DNA of 64,000 nucleotides from NCBI RefSeq assembly GCF_037996825.1, contig NZ_JBBNAC010000001.1:2666001-2730000 (forward strand), given 5' to 3'. The notes beneath the pieces were generated by a model. The model saw only the letters and a program-made list of their open reading frames with translations. It was not told the DNA's origin and did no database searches. The stretch comes from Bdellovibrio sp. BCCA. GTDB taxonomy: Bacteria; Bdellovibrionota; Bdellovibrionia; Bdellovibrionales; Bdellovibrionaceae. Shown here piece after piece: positions 9,323-17,991 of this stretch. Position 1 is the stretch's first letter. Each line of letters begins with the position of its first letter. The position numbers and the translations under genes are program-made.

Positions 9323-9993
9323 TATTTGTCTCCCTGAATGAGTTGCAATTGAAATGGACTCTCTCTGAGACGATAAGCCTCATATCCATGCTTACGCAGG
9401 TGCTTTACAGCATTTGAAGCCTTCCCACAGTAACGACCGCGACAGTACACGTACACTGGCTTCGATTTCACCAAGCCCAAAGATTTATAATTTGCAGAAC
9501 CAGCAAGATCTTCCATCGGAACGGCAATAGCCCCCGGAACTTTTGTCATCGAAATCTCTTTCGAAGTTCGCACATCCAGTAAAGTCGCCTTTCCCTTAGA
9601 AACAAGCTTAAGAACTTCATCCGGAGTTTCCTCTGCCACCAAAGAAGAATCGATAAGAATATCTTCTTTATGGTTCAGATCTTCGTCGACTTCGTGGGCC
9701 AGATCTTGAAACCCTTCCCACAATTGCAAAACCATTGGATTTTGAATTTTATAAATACGACTCAGTCCCCGTCGCTCACATCTGACGATTTTCATACGCG
9801 CCAAACGCTGAAGATGCTGAGAAACATTGGCAACGGATTCTCTCGTTTCTTGTGCTAATTCCTCAACACTGCATTCAGCTTGCGCCAAAATTTGGATGAT
9901 TTTTAAACGCGCGGGAGAAGCAAATGCTGAAACAATCTGACTGATTGTTTCGTAAACTCCACTGCGAATTTCTTGTTTGCTGGTTTCTTTCAT
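9322..9993 (-). CDS. ArsR-family regulator fused to rhodanese domain
   Basis: A 223-residue fusion. Residues about 10-95 are an ArsR/SmtB winged helix (LKIIQILAQAECSVEELAQE, then VANVSQHLQRLARMKIV). Residues about 120-215 are a rhodanese domain with LLDVR and an active-site loop CRGRYC containing two Cys. ArsR-rhodanese fusions are known and are often tied to reactive sulfur or thiol sensing. The gene is first in a tight unit with the CcdA-thioredoxin and glutaredoxin genes. An inverted repeat directly upstream is the probable self-operator. The inducer is inferred only from domain content. Confidence 0.9.
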   Translation of the reverse strand: MKETSKQEIRSGVYETISQIVSAFASPARLKIIQILAQAECSVEELAQETRESVANVSQHLQRLARMKIVRCERRGLSRIYKIQNPMVLQLWEGFQDLAHEVDEDLNHKEDILIDSSLVAEETPDEVLKLVSKGKATLLDVRTSKEISMTKVPGAIAVPMEDLAGSANYKSLGLVKSKPVYVYCRGRYCGKASNAVKHLRKHGYEAYRLRESPFQLQLIQGDK

Positions 9994-9995
9994 AT

Positions 9996-10023
9996 ATTCA
10001 AGTATTCAATAGATTACTTGAAT
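9996..10023. promoter_or_regulatory. ArsR-type operator upstream of thiol-redox operon
   Basis: The arms ATTCAAGTA and TACTTGAAT form a perfect 9-base inverted repeat with a 10-base spacer, starting two bases upstream of the regulator's ATG. The ATTC...GAAT layout is typical of ArsR/SmtB/BigR operators. Repression by occlusion of translation start and promoter is likely. Confidence 0.75.
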
Positions 10024-10233
10024 AGTCAAGATGCCCGAGATAACCAGAAAAATACGGGTATTTTCAAATGCTTATTGTGAAACTTTCTTTCGTGATCAAA
10101 CCGTAAAACGCCTTGCCGACTACGAACTTTACACTAAACAAGCTCTAGATCATTTAAAGCAACGCTCGCTCAGGAACATGCTTTGCATCCGCAAAACGTA
10201 CTCAATGAATAACTAAAACGAAAAGGAGACCCT

Positions 10234-10629
10234 ATGAAAAAATCTGTACTTCTTATTGCAGGACTTTTGACAACTCTTGCATCTACACAAAGCTTCGCAG
10301 CGCAAGCGTGTGCTGCTCACTACACTGCCGGTATTGGACATCTATTTAAAGGTGAATCTGTTATGCTTGGCAATGTTGAGAAAATCAAATTGGGCCAATC
10401 TTCTAAAGACGAACTTTATACTGTTTCTGTTTCCAAAAGTGGTCAGGTGTCTTTAACTGAAACTCAAACTGGAAAAAAAGTGGACCTTAAAAGAGCCGAT
10501 GTCTCTCCAGAGCTTCAAATTCACGTAACAAATGGTGACTTGAAACCCTATCCAGAAGAAGTACCTGGTACTTTTGTTGATGGCCGTCGCTTTATCGCCA
10601 TCATGTGCGCTGACGAAAGCAATTTCTAA
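10234..10629 (+). CDS. Small secreted protein of unknown function
   Basis: A 131-residue protein with a clear Sec signal peptide (MKKSVLLIAGLLTTLAS... cut near SFAA). The mature part has two Cys (one just after the signal, one near the C-terminus in MCADES) and no domain I recognise; it looks like a small beta-rich periplasmic protein. The ribosome binding site AAAAGGAG is excellent. No operon partners are evident. Confidence 0.75.
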   Translation: MKKSVLLIAGLLTTLASTQSFAAQACAAHYTAGIGHLFKGESVMLGNVEKIKLGQSSKDELYTVSVSKSGQVSLTETQTGKKVDLKRADVSPELQIHVTNGDLKPYPEEVPGTFVDGRRFIAIMCADESNF

Positions 10630-10642
10630 TACGTCTCTTAAA

Positions 10643-10668
10643 TGCAGGGAGGAGCAAGACTCCCTGCA
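10643..10668. terminator. Hairpin after the small secreted protein gene
   Basis: The arms TGCAGGGAG and CTCCCTGCA form a 9-base perfect stem with an 8-base loop just after the stop codon. There is no T-run behind it, so it may be a 3' stabilising hairpin or an imperfect terminator. Confidence 0.5.
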
Positions 10669-10776
10669 ATGGACCGTCTCACTTTGAGAATTCTCGAACA
10701 TGGAACACATAAAATTGAAACTCATTCAGATCTCTAAAAAAGGAGGCCAAAAGATCCGATAAGTTATCCCATATAT

Positions 10777-13700
10777 ATGAGGAACGTGCGCCGAACTGTC
10801 CTTTGGGCTTTCTTTTTATTGATCTCACCACTCCTGAGCGGCTGCTCTTTGGACCTGGCTATCGATTCAATGAATCCGACAGATCTTCTTGAATCTCCGA
10901 GCCTTGATAACACTCTTAACTCTTCAAAACTTATTCGAGCCCAATATCCGCAAACAGTGCGCGTGTTAAATACAGCAACGACTTTGCAAAACGGAAAAAT
11001 TCTTTTAGCCGGTGGCGCTCTCAATGCGACAAACTCCACGGTCGCTTTATCTTCTGCAGAGATTTATGATCCTGAAACAGGATCCTGGTCGCAAGCGGCT
11101 TCTCTTCCGCAGGAAAGACTTAATCACACGGCTACTGCACTTCAAGACGGAAAAGTGTTGATCGTCGGTGGCGCCATTAATAACAGTGTCTCAACGACTT
11201 GCCTGAATACTGCGGCTCTTTATGATCCCACCTCAAACACCTGGAGCGCGGCGGCTTCTTTGGTTACAGGTCGTTGTTATCATAGCGCAACCCTTCTTTC
11301 CGATGGACGTGTTATGGTCATCGGCGGAAGAACTGAAAATTCTCTGGCCCTTGGAATTTCAAATTATCTTAGCACCGCTGAAATTTATAATCCTGCAACC
11401 AACACATGGACTGCGGCTGCAAGCATGACGACGAATCGAGGATATCACAGTGCGATTTTACTGAAGAACGGTAAAGTCTTTGTCGTCGGTGGACGAAACA
11501 CTTCGGGCCTTTTAACCACCGCTCTCTACAACCCTTCAGCAAACTCATGGGCGGCGGGTCCGTCGTTAACAAAATCTAGAAAAGATCACACAGCGACTCT
11601 TCTGCCGGAAGGAAAGGTCGTCATCATTGGCGGCGTTGATGATGCAGGAGTCATCTTAAGTGACACGACTATCTACGATCCGTCTTCAGGTCCTTCAGGA
11701 ACATTTTCAAATGGTGCGGCTCTCGCCGTCGCACGCAAATCTCATACGGCAACTCTGGTCGGCGACAGAGTTTTTGTCATCGGCGGCAGTACGACATCGA
11801 CGGTCTTTAAAGACACTGTGATTTACGATCCATCCACAAATCAATGGCAGACATTTGCGGACCTGCAAAGTGGTCCTCGTTATCTTCATACGGCGAATAT
11901 CGCGGGAAACTATTTGGTGGTTCTTGGCGGCCTTTCGGAAACAACGTACCTTTTCCCGGCAAATACTCCAGAGAGACTGAATATCTCCACGTTCATTTGG
12001 AAATCTGAAGGCAATATGTCGGCAAGCCGATTTATTCCCGCCGCTGCCCTGTTGAATAATGGCAAAGTCTTCATCAGCGGAGGCGTTTCAACAGAGCCCA
12101 CTCTGACTTATCCTACTTCGTCCGATATTTTCGATCCGGCAACTGGCAATTGGAAGGCAGCCGCCCCCATTCCTGCTTCGCGCGCTCGAAGCACAGCCAC
12201 TACTTTACCTAATGGCAAAGTGCTTGTCGTCGGAGGTCAAGATGACGCAAACATCTTGGGTACCACTGTTCTTTATGATCCAGATTCCGATAGTTGGAGT
12301 GCAGGGCCCTCATTAACTCATCCTCGATCCGGACACGTAGCCACACTCTTACCGAATGGAAAAGTCCTTGTGATCGGCGGAACAGGAGATTTCGCCGGCT
12401 CCGTTTTAATAGGTGAAGCTGAAGTCTATGATCCAAGTACAAACACCTGGAGTTCAGGTGGCACGATGCCGGTTCCTTGTTTTTATCCTTCAGCAACAAT
12501 GGTCTCTGGCGGCCAAGGAAAAGTTTTCGTCATCGGAGGATTAGCTACTCCGGTTTATTCGCAAGCCGTGCAGATTTATGATGTCGCCTCAAACACATGG
12601 ACCTCGGGAGCTTCGTTAACAACGGGCCGAATGGGACATATTGCGGCTGCCATCGGTGGAAAGATTCTTGTCGCCGGTGGTGGAACCAACACAGGTGGTT
12701 TTTTAAATTCTGTTGAAATCTATGATATCGCGTCAAACACATGGCAGCCCGGTCCCGCTATGTCCATGGGACGCAACTCTGCGGGTGCAGCAACTTTGCC
12801 CGACGGAAAAATTTTGGTGATAGGCGGACAGGTCACAAACCTCTTTGCTACTTCAAGCTCTGAAATTTATGACCCCGTTGCAAATAGTTGGAGCAAAGCA
12901 AGCCGGTTCCTAAACACGGGACGCGGCGGATTTTCTCTCTTCACGTTACCAGATAGAATTCTTGTTCTTGGCGGCGCAGATCCAATGAAATCTATTATCA
13001 CCGCCGAGTCCTACGGCCAAGAGACCTCACCTCCTCAGTGGCAAGCGCCTGATCTTCTTAAAGGGAGAACGAATCATACTTCGACATTGCTTAAAGACGG
13101 CAGAGTTCTCGTTGCTGGCGGAAGTGATGGTGTTAAACCTATATCGAGCACGGCGATTTATAATCCTTCCACAAATCAATGGACTGCGGGGCCGAATCTT
13201 TCCGTCGCTCGCCAAAATCACACTGCAACTCTTCTGTCTTCGGGAAAAGTCTTTATCGCTGCCGGTTCCGGAGGAGGCGCAGGTCTTGACTTTAATCAAA
13301 CAGCCGACATCTTTGATCCAAGCACAAACACCATCACTACGATGCCAATTTTAACCGCGCGCGCCGTTCATGCAGCTATTGAAATACCGGGAGGAAAAGT
13401 TTTACTCTCTGGTGGAGTTGGAAGCACGGACATCTCAACAAAGAATGAGATCTGTGATCCCAATGCGGGAACTTGTCAGGCTTCTGCGGATCGACCTAAT
13501 GGGCTTTATGATGTTGTGGTACCTTTGAAAAACGGAGATTATTTATTTGTCGGCGCTTTTGGAAATAGCACTTATCATCCGGCAACGGACTCCTGGACGG
13601 CGGTTGCTTCCATGAGTGTTCAACGCGCTTTTCACGCGGCCCTCCTGCTTCCGAACGGAAAAGTTCTTGTTGTCGGCGGTATTTCTGTTCTGGATGGTCA

Positions 13701-14034
13701 AACCGTTGCCAGCATGGAGATTTATGATTCAACAACGAATACCTGGTCTGCAGGCGCTCCCTTAGATACTCCTCTTTCTTTATCCGCCATCAATCTTCTT
13801 CCTTCCGGAGAAGTCGTTCTTACTGGCGGCACAGCCTCGAGTATTTTTGAGGCTGGCAGCGGAGTTCGGATTTATAACTACCTGACAAACCAGTGGACTC
13901 TCGCACAACCCTTAAAGGATGCTCGCGTCGGTCACACAGCGACTCTTTTAAAGAATGGACACTTAATGGTGTACGGCGGCCAAAGCCCTACTCTTGGAAC
14001 GATTCCTTTCTGGGAGCAGGTTTTCGATCCCTAA
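10777..14034 (+). CDS. Giant kelch-repeat lipoprotein
   Basis: A 1085-residue exported protein. The N-terminus has a lipoprotein signal peptide with lipobox-like LSGC (Cys about residue 23). Almost all the rest is kelch repeats of about 45-55 residues with the pattern GKVLVxGG, AEIYDPxTNTW, and R..HTATLL. I count 21 GG-type motifs, two of them degraded (IAAGS and FVGAF). Twenty-one repeats would fit three seven-bladed beta propellers, which is an inference. The family mediates binding to proteins or carbohydrates; no catalytic domain is seen. The AGGAGG upstream is about 30 bases from the ATG; a GTG at codon 4 is an alternative. Likely role: surface or periplasmic binding scaffold. Confidence 0.88.
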   Translation: MRNVRRTVLWAFFLLISPLLSGCSLDLAIDSMNPTDLLESPSLDNTLNSSKLIRAQYPQTVRVLNTATTLQNGKILLAGGALNATNSTVALSSAEIYDPETGSWSQAASLPQERLNHTATALQDGKVLIVGGAINNSVSTTCLNTAALYDPTSNTWSAAASLVTGRCYHSATLLSDGRVMVIGGRTENSLALGISNYLSTAEIYNPATNTWTAAASMTTNRGYHSAILLKNGKVFVVGGRNTSGLLTTALYNPSANSWAAGPSLTKSRKDHTATLLPEGKVVIIGGVDDAGVILSDTTIYDPSSGPSGTFSNGAALAVARKSHTATLVGDRVFVIGGSTTSTVFKDTVIYDPSTNQWQTFADLQSGPRYLHTANIAGNYLVVLGGLSETTYLFPANTPERLNISTFIWKSEGNMSASRFIPAAALLNNGKVFISGGVSTEPTLTYPTSSDIFDPATGNWKAAAPIPASRARSTATTLPNGKVLVVGGQDDANILGTTVLYDPDSDSWSAGPSLTHPRSGHVATLLPNGKVLVIGGTGDFAGSVLIGEAEVYDPSTNTWSSGGTMPVPCFYPSATMVSGGQGKVFVIGGLATPVYSQAVQIYDVASNTWTSGASLTTGRMGHIAAAIGGKILVAGGGTNTGGFLNSVEIYDIASNTWQPGPAMSMGRNSAGAATLPDGKILVIGGQVTNLFATSSSEIYDPVANSWSKASRFLNTGRGGFSLFTLPDRILVLGGADPMKSIITAESYGQETSPPQWQAPDLLKGRTNHTSTLLKDGRVLVAGGSDGVKPISSTAIYNPSTNQWTAGPNLSVARQNHTATLLSSGKVFIAAGSGGGAGLDFNQTADIFDPSTNTITTMPILTARAVHAAIEIPGGKVLLSGGVGSTDISTKNEICDPNAGTCQASADRPNGLYDVVVPLKNGDYLFVGAFGNSTYHPATDSWTAVASMSVQRAFHAALLLPNGKVLVVGGISVLDGQTVASMEIYDSTTNTWSAGAPLDTPLSLSAINLLPSGEVVLTGGTASSIFEAGSGVRIYNYLTNQWTLAQPLKDARVGHTATLLKNGHLMVYGGQSPTLGTIPFWEQVFDP

Positions 14035-14049
14035 GTTTATATACGAAGA

Positions 14050-14739
14050 CTACAGACGAGGACTGTACTGTTTTAAGTCGTAAATTCCTAAATCTTTCTC
14101 AACGTCTTCAATCTGACCGACGATATTTTCAAATCCATTTTTGCCAAAGAGCTGGTGCTCCCGCTCTTCAAACTTTTCGCCAAGTTGATGGTATTCCTTA
14201 TCACCAACGACATTCTTAAAAGCAGGAAAAAGAACCGTGTCTTCTCTAGATTCATGAGCGCGATACATTCTCACAAATGACTGCATTGCCGTTTTTAATT
14301 TATCTCTTTCGTCATTATTCTTTAGAGACTTTGTGTTTGCATAAGAAAGAATCGACGACGTCAGGGTTCTTCCGGCTTCATGTTGCGATTTTAGTACCGG
14401 AACTAGATCCGTGAGTTGATTTGCCTTCATAAGCCGTGGAAACACAAAATCCTCTTCCAACTTTTCATGATAGCCTTGAATAAAATTCTGAATGATCGTC
14501 GCTGATTTTTTTAACTGCTCGGGATCGAATTCTTTCTTCTTATCAAGGCGCAGGCTGACCTCATCATAAATTAATAGAATTCTGTTCAGAGCCCCGTGCT
14601 CACGCATAAGGTCTTCAACAGCAGTGACATTTTTCTCTTTTTCTTCTTTCGCCCACGCCGCCACACCGGGAGTAAAAGCAAGGAGCCCCACTCCCAAAGC
14701 AGCCGTTGACTTAAAGAATTCGCGTCGTTCTTTTTGCAT
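14050..14739 (-). CDS. Exported hemerythrin-like (HHE) protein with Tat-type signal
   Basis: A 229-residue protein starting with a twin-arginine-like signal (KERREFFKSTAALG, hydrophobic stretch, AWA cut). The mature region is a hemerythrin HHE four-helix bundle: MREHGALN, YHEKLEED, SQHEAGR, RAHESRED and a final REHQLFG provide His and Glu ligands for a di-iron centre. Such proteins bind oxygen or nitric oxide or store iron. Tat export is consistent with a cofactor folded before export. It converges on the kelch gene with 15 bases between stops. Confidence 0.88.
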   Translation of the reverse strand: MQKERREFFKSTAALGVGLLAFTPGVAAWAKEEKEKNVTAVEDLMREHGALNRILLIYDEVSLRLDKKKEFDPEQLKKSATIIQNFIQGYHEKLEEDFVFPRLMKANQLTDLVPVLKSQHEAGRTLTSSILSYANTKSLKNNDERDKLKTAMQSFVRMYRAHESREDTVLFPAFKNVVGDKEYHQLGEKFEEREHQLFGKNGFENIVGQIEDVEKDLGIYDLKQYSPRL

Positions 14740-14967
14740 AGAAGACCAATGTACTTTAAGGAGGAAAGCTCTTTAACTTTCAATCTTGAATACAACAAAA
14801 TACAAACGGCCGACGAAACAGATGACATTGTGTTCGTTTATTTTTATCGAATGTTTTTAAGTAAAATATCACCCGAAACTATGAGTGTTTTTTTTCAAAT
14901 TTCTGAGAAGTCCTTTAAACCTTCAACACATTTCTGTATAGCCATCTAAATAAACGGGAAATGAGTT

Positions 14968-16176
14968 ATGAAGTTAAAGATATTTTTATCTGCCTTGATC
15001 CTTTCAGGAATTGCATTGTCTAAAACCAGCCACGCCTTTTTGGTGGCTACAGATCCCGCTCAGTTGCGTGCTGGTGTCCCAACGGATGTTTTCGTAGCCG
15101 GAGACGGCAACGAGCAAGGGGACTTGTTTTTAAAATCCGCTGTCTTAGCCGCTCAAGTCTCCAAGGACCGCTTCTCGCAAAGACAAAGAATTGTCATTAG
15201 TGCTGTTACTGATTCTGTTTCTGATGAAGGTGCTCTGCTTACTAAGGCGGGTTTTTATCTCAAAAAATCTGACGGTGAAAAACTGAACAAAGAAAGTCTT
15301 TTGGCATTATTTGGTCGCCTTCAGGCGCCGGTATCCTCTTTGCAATTTTTTGCACACTCGAATCCTCGGGTTGGTATGGAATTAAAAGGATCTGCGCGAC
15401 TTTCTTCTGATGATCCTGAGTTTGCGGAAATTAAAAAATTCCTGGCTCCCAATGCCATTGCTGTATTTCACTCCTGCAGTTCGGGATGGGTCATGGCTCC
15501 GGCAGCCGCTAGAATTTGGAATCGTCCTACTTTTGGAGCTTTCACGTCGGATGACTTCCAGGAGCTTATGTCCGATGGAAAATGGTATTTCCACGATGCG
15601 GGTCTTTATCCAGACAATCTTTCTCGCATTGGCTCTACAAGCAGCATTGTTCGAGAAAACATCAAATGCGGCAACAGAGAATGCCTTCGTCTAAAACCTG
15701 CAAACGTTCCTTATGACGGAGCCGTTGGGCGCTTTGGAAAAGGACTGGGCTTTTACAAAGTTTTCTCTACAAATACTGATAAAATCCCGGCGGCTTTGAT
15801 TCACTACACTTTCTTAGTTCCTTCCGTGACACCATTGACGGCGCAGTCTTCCCGCAAAGACGTTCTCACAGTGGTTAAAGATTGGATGTGTCCATCAGAT
15901 AAGAACAGCAAACTTCGTGATGCTTGTTCTCGGGCCATCGACAGTGGGGCCTTTCAAAAAAATCCTACGCTGAGTTTCTATTCCGGTCCTGCCGTTGCCT
16001 GCAATAATGTCGACTGTCAGACCGTCGTGAAATGCAGCAAATTAAAATCAGCTATGGGTCTCGCTTCTTGCAAAGCCCACAACTTAAGCGATGCGCCTTC
16101 AACGGTCTTCAGTGATCAAATGAAAATGATCATGAAGGGCCTTCAGATGTTGGAACAACGCCAGATCGTATTCTAA
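14968..16176 (+). CDS. Secreted protein, possible clan-CD (caspase-fold) cysteine peptidase
   Basis: A 402-residue exported protein with a signal peptide ending near SHA. I do not recognise a named family. A hydrophobic strand ending in His (LQFFAHSN) is followed about 45 residues later by a hydrophobic strand ending in His-Ser-Cys (AIAVFHSCSSG). This spacing and strand-then-residue pattern resembles the catalytic His and Cys of caspase-fold peptidases and of DUF4347-like domains. The C-terminal 130 residues hold at least eight Cys, suggesting disulfides outside the cytoplasm. The function is unproven. Confidence 0.75.
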   Translation: MKLKIFLSALILSGIALSKTSHAFLVATDPAQLRAGVPTDVFVAGDGNEQGDLFLKSAVLAAQVSKDRFSQRQRIVISAVTDSVSDEGALLTKAGFYLKKSDGEKLNKESLLALFGRLQAPVSSLQFFAHSNPRVGMELKGSARLSSDDPEFAEIKKFLAPNAIAVFHSCSSGWVMAPAAARIWNRPTFGAFTSDDFQELMSDGKWYFHDAGLYPDNLSRIGSTSSIVRENIKCGNRECLRLKPANVPYDGAVGRFGKGLGFYKVFSTNTDKIPAALIHYTFLVPSVTPLTAQSSRKDVLTVVKDWMCPSDKNSKLRDACSRAIDSGAFQKNPTLSFYSGPAVACNNVDCQTVVKCSKLKSAMGLASCKAHNLSDAPSTVFSDQMKMIMKGLQMLEQRQIVF

Positions 16177-16582
16177 ACCGTGAGAGTGCTGACTTAAGCT
16201 GCGTGTCGCACCGGAAAGAACTTGCACCAATCTGGCGGAGTCGCCATAGATCACGGAGGCCTTTCAACAACAAGTTGGACAGCGCTTAGTATCGCCATTC
16301 GCCGGAATCGTCGTTGCTCTTGTAAGCAGTAAGCTTTCTTCAGCTAATATGACTGCTAAAATAGATTGCAGTTTGATCGCGCATTAATTTCCGATCTCTG
16401 CCATTTCAACGGGGGCTCTTTAAGAGAGCCCTCGAATCCTCTTTCCTAGACTGCCTTATCAAAATCAGGACAAAATCCTGCCAAATCGATTTTAAACGCA
16501 TCTGACGTTCAAAAATCGGCGGCACTGCCATTGCTCTTTCGGACAGGCACAACAAACCGCCCTCGGGCAGAAGGAGCAGAAA
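16177..16582. other. 406-base region without a convincing gene, upstream of microcin-like operon
   Basis: No open frame with a proper start is seen. The region holds a hairpin GGGCTCT/AGAGCCC (16413-16431) without a T-run, and a smaller CAGGA/TCCTG hairpin near 16465. The promoter of the peptide gene must lie here, but no clear -35/-10 pair can be named. An open frame of 45 codons (16250-16387) lacks a start codon and was rejected. Confidence 0.5.
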
Positions 16583-16708
16583 ATGCTTATCAAAGTAAAA
16601 GCGACAGCTACTAAAAAGACGACAAAACGCAATGCGATCAAAGTACGTAACGCTATCAAAGTTCGCAATGCCATCAGAGTTCGTAACGCGATTCGCGTAC
16701 GCAACTAA
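16583..16708 (+). CDS. mccA: Microcin C-like precursor peptide with hexapeptide repeats and C-terminal Asn
   Basis: A 41-residue peptide with an excellent ribosome binding site (AAGGAG, six-base spacer). The N-terminal 16 residues are basic and Thr-rich. They are followed by NAIKVR twice, NAIRVR twice, then a final Asn. There are 14 Lys/Arg and no acidic residue. The four repeats use different synonymous codons, so the amino-acid repeat is under selection and is not a recent DNA duplication. The MccB enzyme of E. coli adenylates the C-terminal Asn of its heptapeptide substrate; this peptide also ends in Asn and is followed by an MccB relative. Peptides of about 40 residues are known from Yersinia microcin C-like systems. 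Whether it is modified is inferred from context. Confidence 0.85.
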   Translation: MLIKVKATATKKTTKRNAIKVRNAIKVRNAIRVRNAIRVRN

Positions 16709-16715
16709 TTTTAAG

Positions 16716-16739
16716 GGGGCGCACATTGCGCCCCTTTTT
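16716..16739 (+). terminator. Intrinsic terminator/attenuator between precursor and biosynthetic genes
   Basis: The stem GGGGCGCA/TGCGCCCC with a three-base loop is followed by TTTTT and lies eight bases after the precursor stop codon. Placed inside the operon, it would give abundant short mRNA for the peptide and limited read-through into the exporter and enzymes. The E. coli mcc operon also has a terminator just after mccA. Confidence 0.88.
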
Positions 16740-16755
16740 ATTTTAAGGATCTTTT

Positions 16756-17991
16756 ATGAAATACGTTTCACGCTTTAATCAAATGCTCACGATTGATGCT
16801 CTTTTTGAAGGAGGCCGCATGTTTGTTGGTGCGACCTCTGTTACTTATCTTCTTCATGCGGGTTTGAGTCTTTCACAAATCGCATTTCTTAAATCTATTC
16901 AAGCAATGACGGTACTTTTAGGCGAAGTTCCTACGGGAGTTTTGGCGGACAGCATGGGACATAAAAAAAGTCTTCTTGCCTCAAGTCTGTTTGCAGTTCT
17001 TGGCTTTGCTCTTTACTACTGGGGCGAGGGATTTAACTTCTTCGTTATCGCTGAAATTCTCACGGCCCTTTCCCTTTGTTTTTGGTCAGGTGCCTTCGAG
17101 GCTTTCGCCATTGATGAGGCAAAGCTTGAAGAGACTCCGGGAGAAATCGACAGATTTTTTCACTCTAATCAGTCTTTAAATAGCGTCACTGTTTTGGTTT
17201 TTGGTCTTCTCGGAGGATTCCTCGGTCACTTAGGTTTAGCTCTTCCCTATTTAGCTGCTATTGGCTCTTATATTTTTATGGGCGCTCTTTTATGGTCCAT
17301 TCCTGAAACATTGAAAACTCACGCCGGTTCTTCCGAATACGTTCCTTGGTTTAAAAATATTAAGAAGCACCTTAAAGCCACTTTCACTCAAGGACTCTTG
17401 CATCCGGCTTTGATGCCCTTTTTTATTGCGAATATTTTAATTCAGTTCACAGTGCAGCCTTTGCTTCACTACTGGCAACCTTACTTTCAAAGTCTAAATG
17501 CACAGCTTGGAACTGAAAAGCAGGGTTTGATCTTTGCTGCTTATTGCGCCACGTCCGCTCTGTTTGGTGCCGTCTATGCGAAGTATTCGGCAAAATCTTT
17601 TCTTCGTTCGCCAAAAATCACGATTGTTTTATTTGCTGTATTTTCGGCTCTCTACTGCCTGCTGGGTTTAGAAAGCCCATGGCTATTTGCCGTGATTGTT
17701 TTCTGTCTTCTTCAAGGAACGTTGTCTATTGCTCGAACGTCTTTGGGTGTGCGTATGAATGAAAATATCGATTCAAGTTCCCGCGCCTCCATCTTGAGCA
17801 GTTTGAGTTTGATTTCAAGGCTGGGAATGGTGGGAGCTCTCTATGTCATCGGGCAACTTGTGCCAGCTCAGCAAAGTGTGCCCTCACTGGTTCCCCTTTT
17901 TAAATACTTCGGATTTATTTCCGTTGGGTTGGTTGTTCTTATCGTTGTTGGATCTTTCATTAATCAAAGAAAAAAGAGAGTTATTTTATGA
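16756..17991 (+). CDS. mccC: MFS exporter, MccC-like
   Basis: A 411-residue, 12-helix major facilitator. The motif A-like loop is seen as GVLADSMGHKKSLL, and an acidic SGAFEAFAIDEAKLEE segment follows helix 4, typical of small MFS drug exporters. The ATG has an AAGGAT site ten bases upstream. Its stop overlaps the start of the MccB-like gene by four bases (ATGA). In microcin C systems an MFS pump of this size (MccC) exports the product and gives partial self-protection; the same role is inferred here from the operon. Sequence alone does not distinguish it from other MFS pumps. Confidence 0.85.
   Translation: MKYVSRFNQMLTIDALFEGGRMFVGATSVTYLLHAGLSLSQIAFLKSIQAMTVLLGEVPTGVLADSMGHKKSLLASSLFAVLGFALYYWGEGFNFFVIAEILTALSLCFWSGAFEAFAIDEAKLEETPGEIDRFFHSNQSLNSVTVLVFGLLGGFLGHLGLALPYLAAIGSYIFMGALLWSIPETLKTHAGSSEYVPWFKNIKKHLKATFTQGLLHPALMPFFIANILIQFTVQPLLHYWQPYFQSLNAQLGTEKQGLIFAAYCATSALFGAVYAKYSAKSFLRSPKITIVLFAVFSALYCLLGLESPWLFAVIVFCLLQGTLSIARTSLGVRMNENIDSSSRASILSSLSLISRLGMVGALYVIGQLVPAQQSVPSLVPLFKYFGFISVGLVVLIVVGSFINQRKKRVIL

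Noticed and set aside
10031..10216. Sixty-one-codon open frame between the ArsR operator and the secreted protein gene
   Set aside because: No ribosome binding site, no domain and no signal peptide; it starts within the regulatory region.
16250..16387. Open frame of 45 codons upstream of the microcin-like peptide gene
   Set aside because: It begins right after a TAG and has no start codon with a ribosome binding site; perhaps a chance frame or old remnant.
16411..16445. Possible tRNA-like end (hairpin followed by CTCGAATCC)
   Set aside because: No cloverleaf can be built, no anticodon arm and no proper T-arm sequence.
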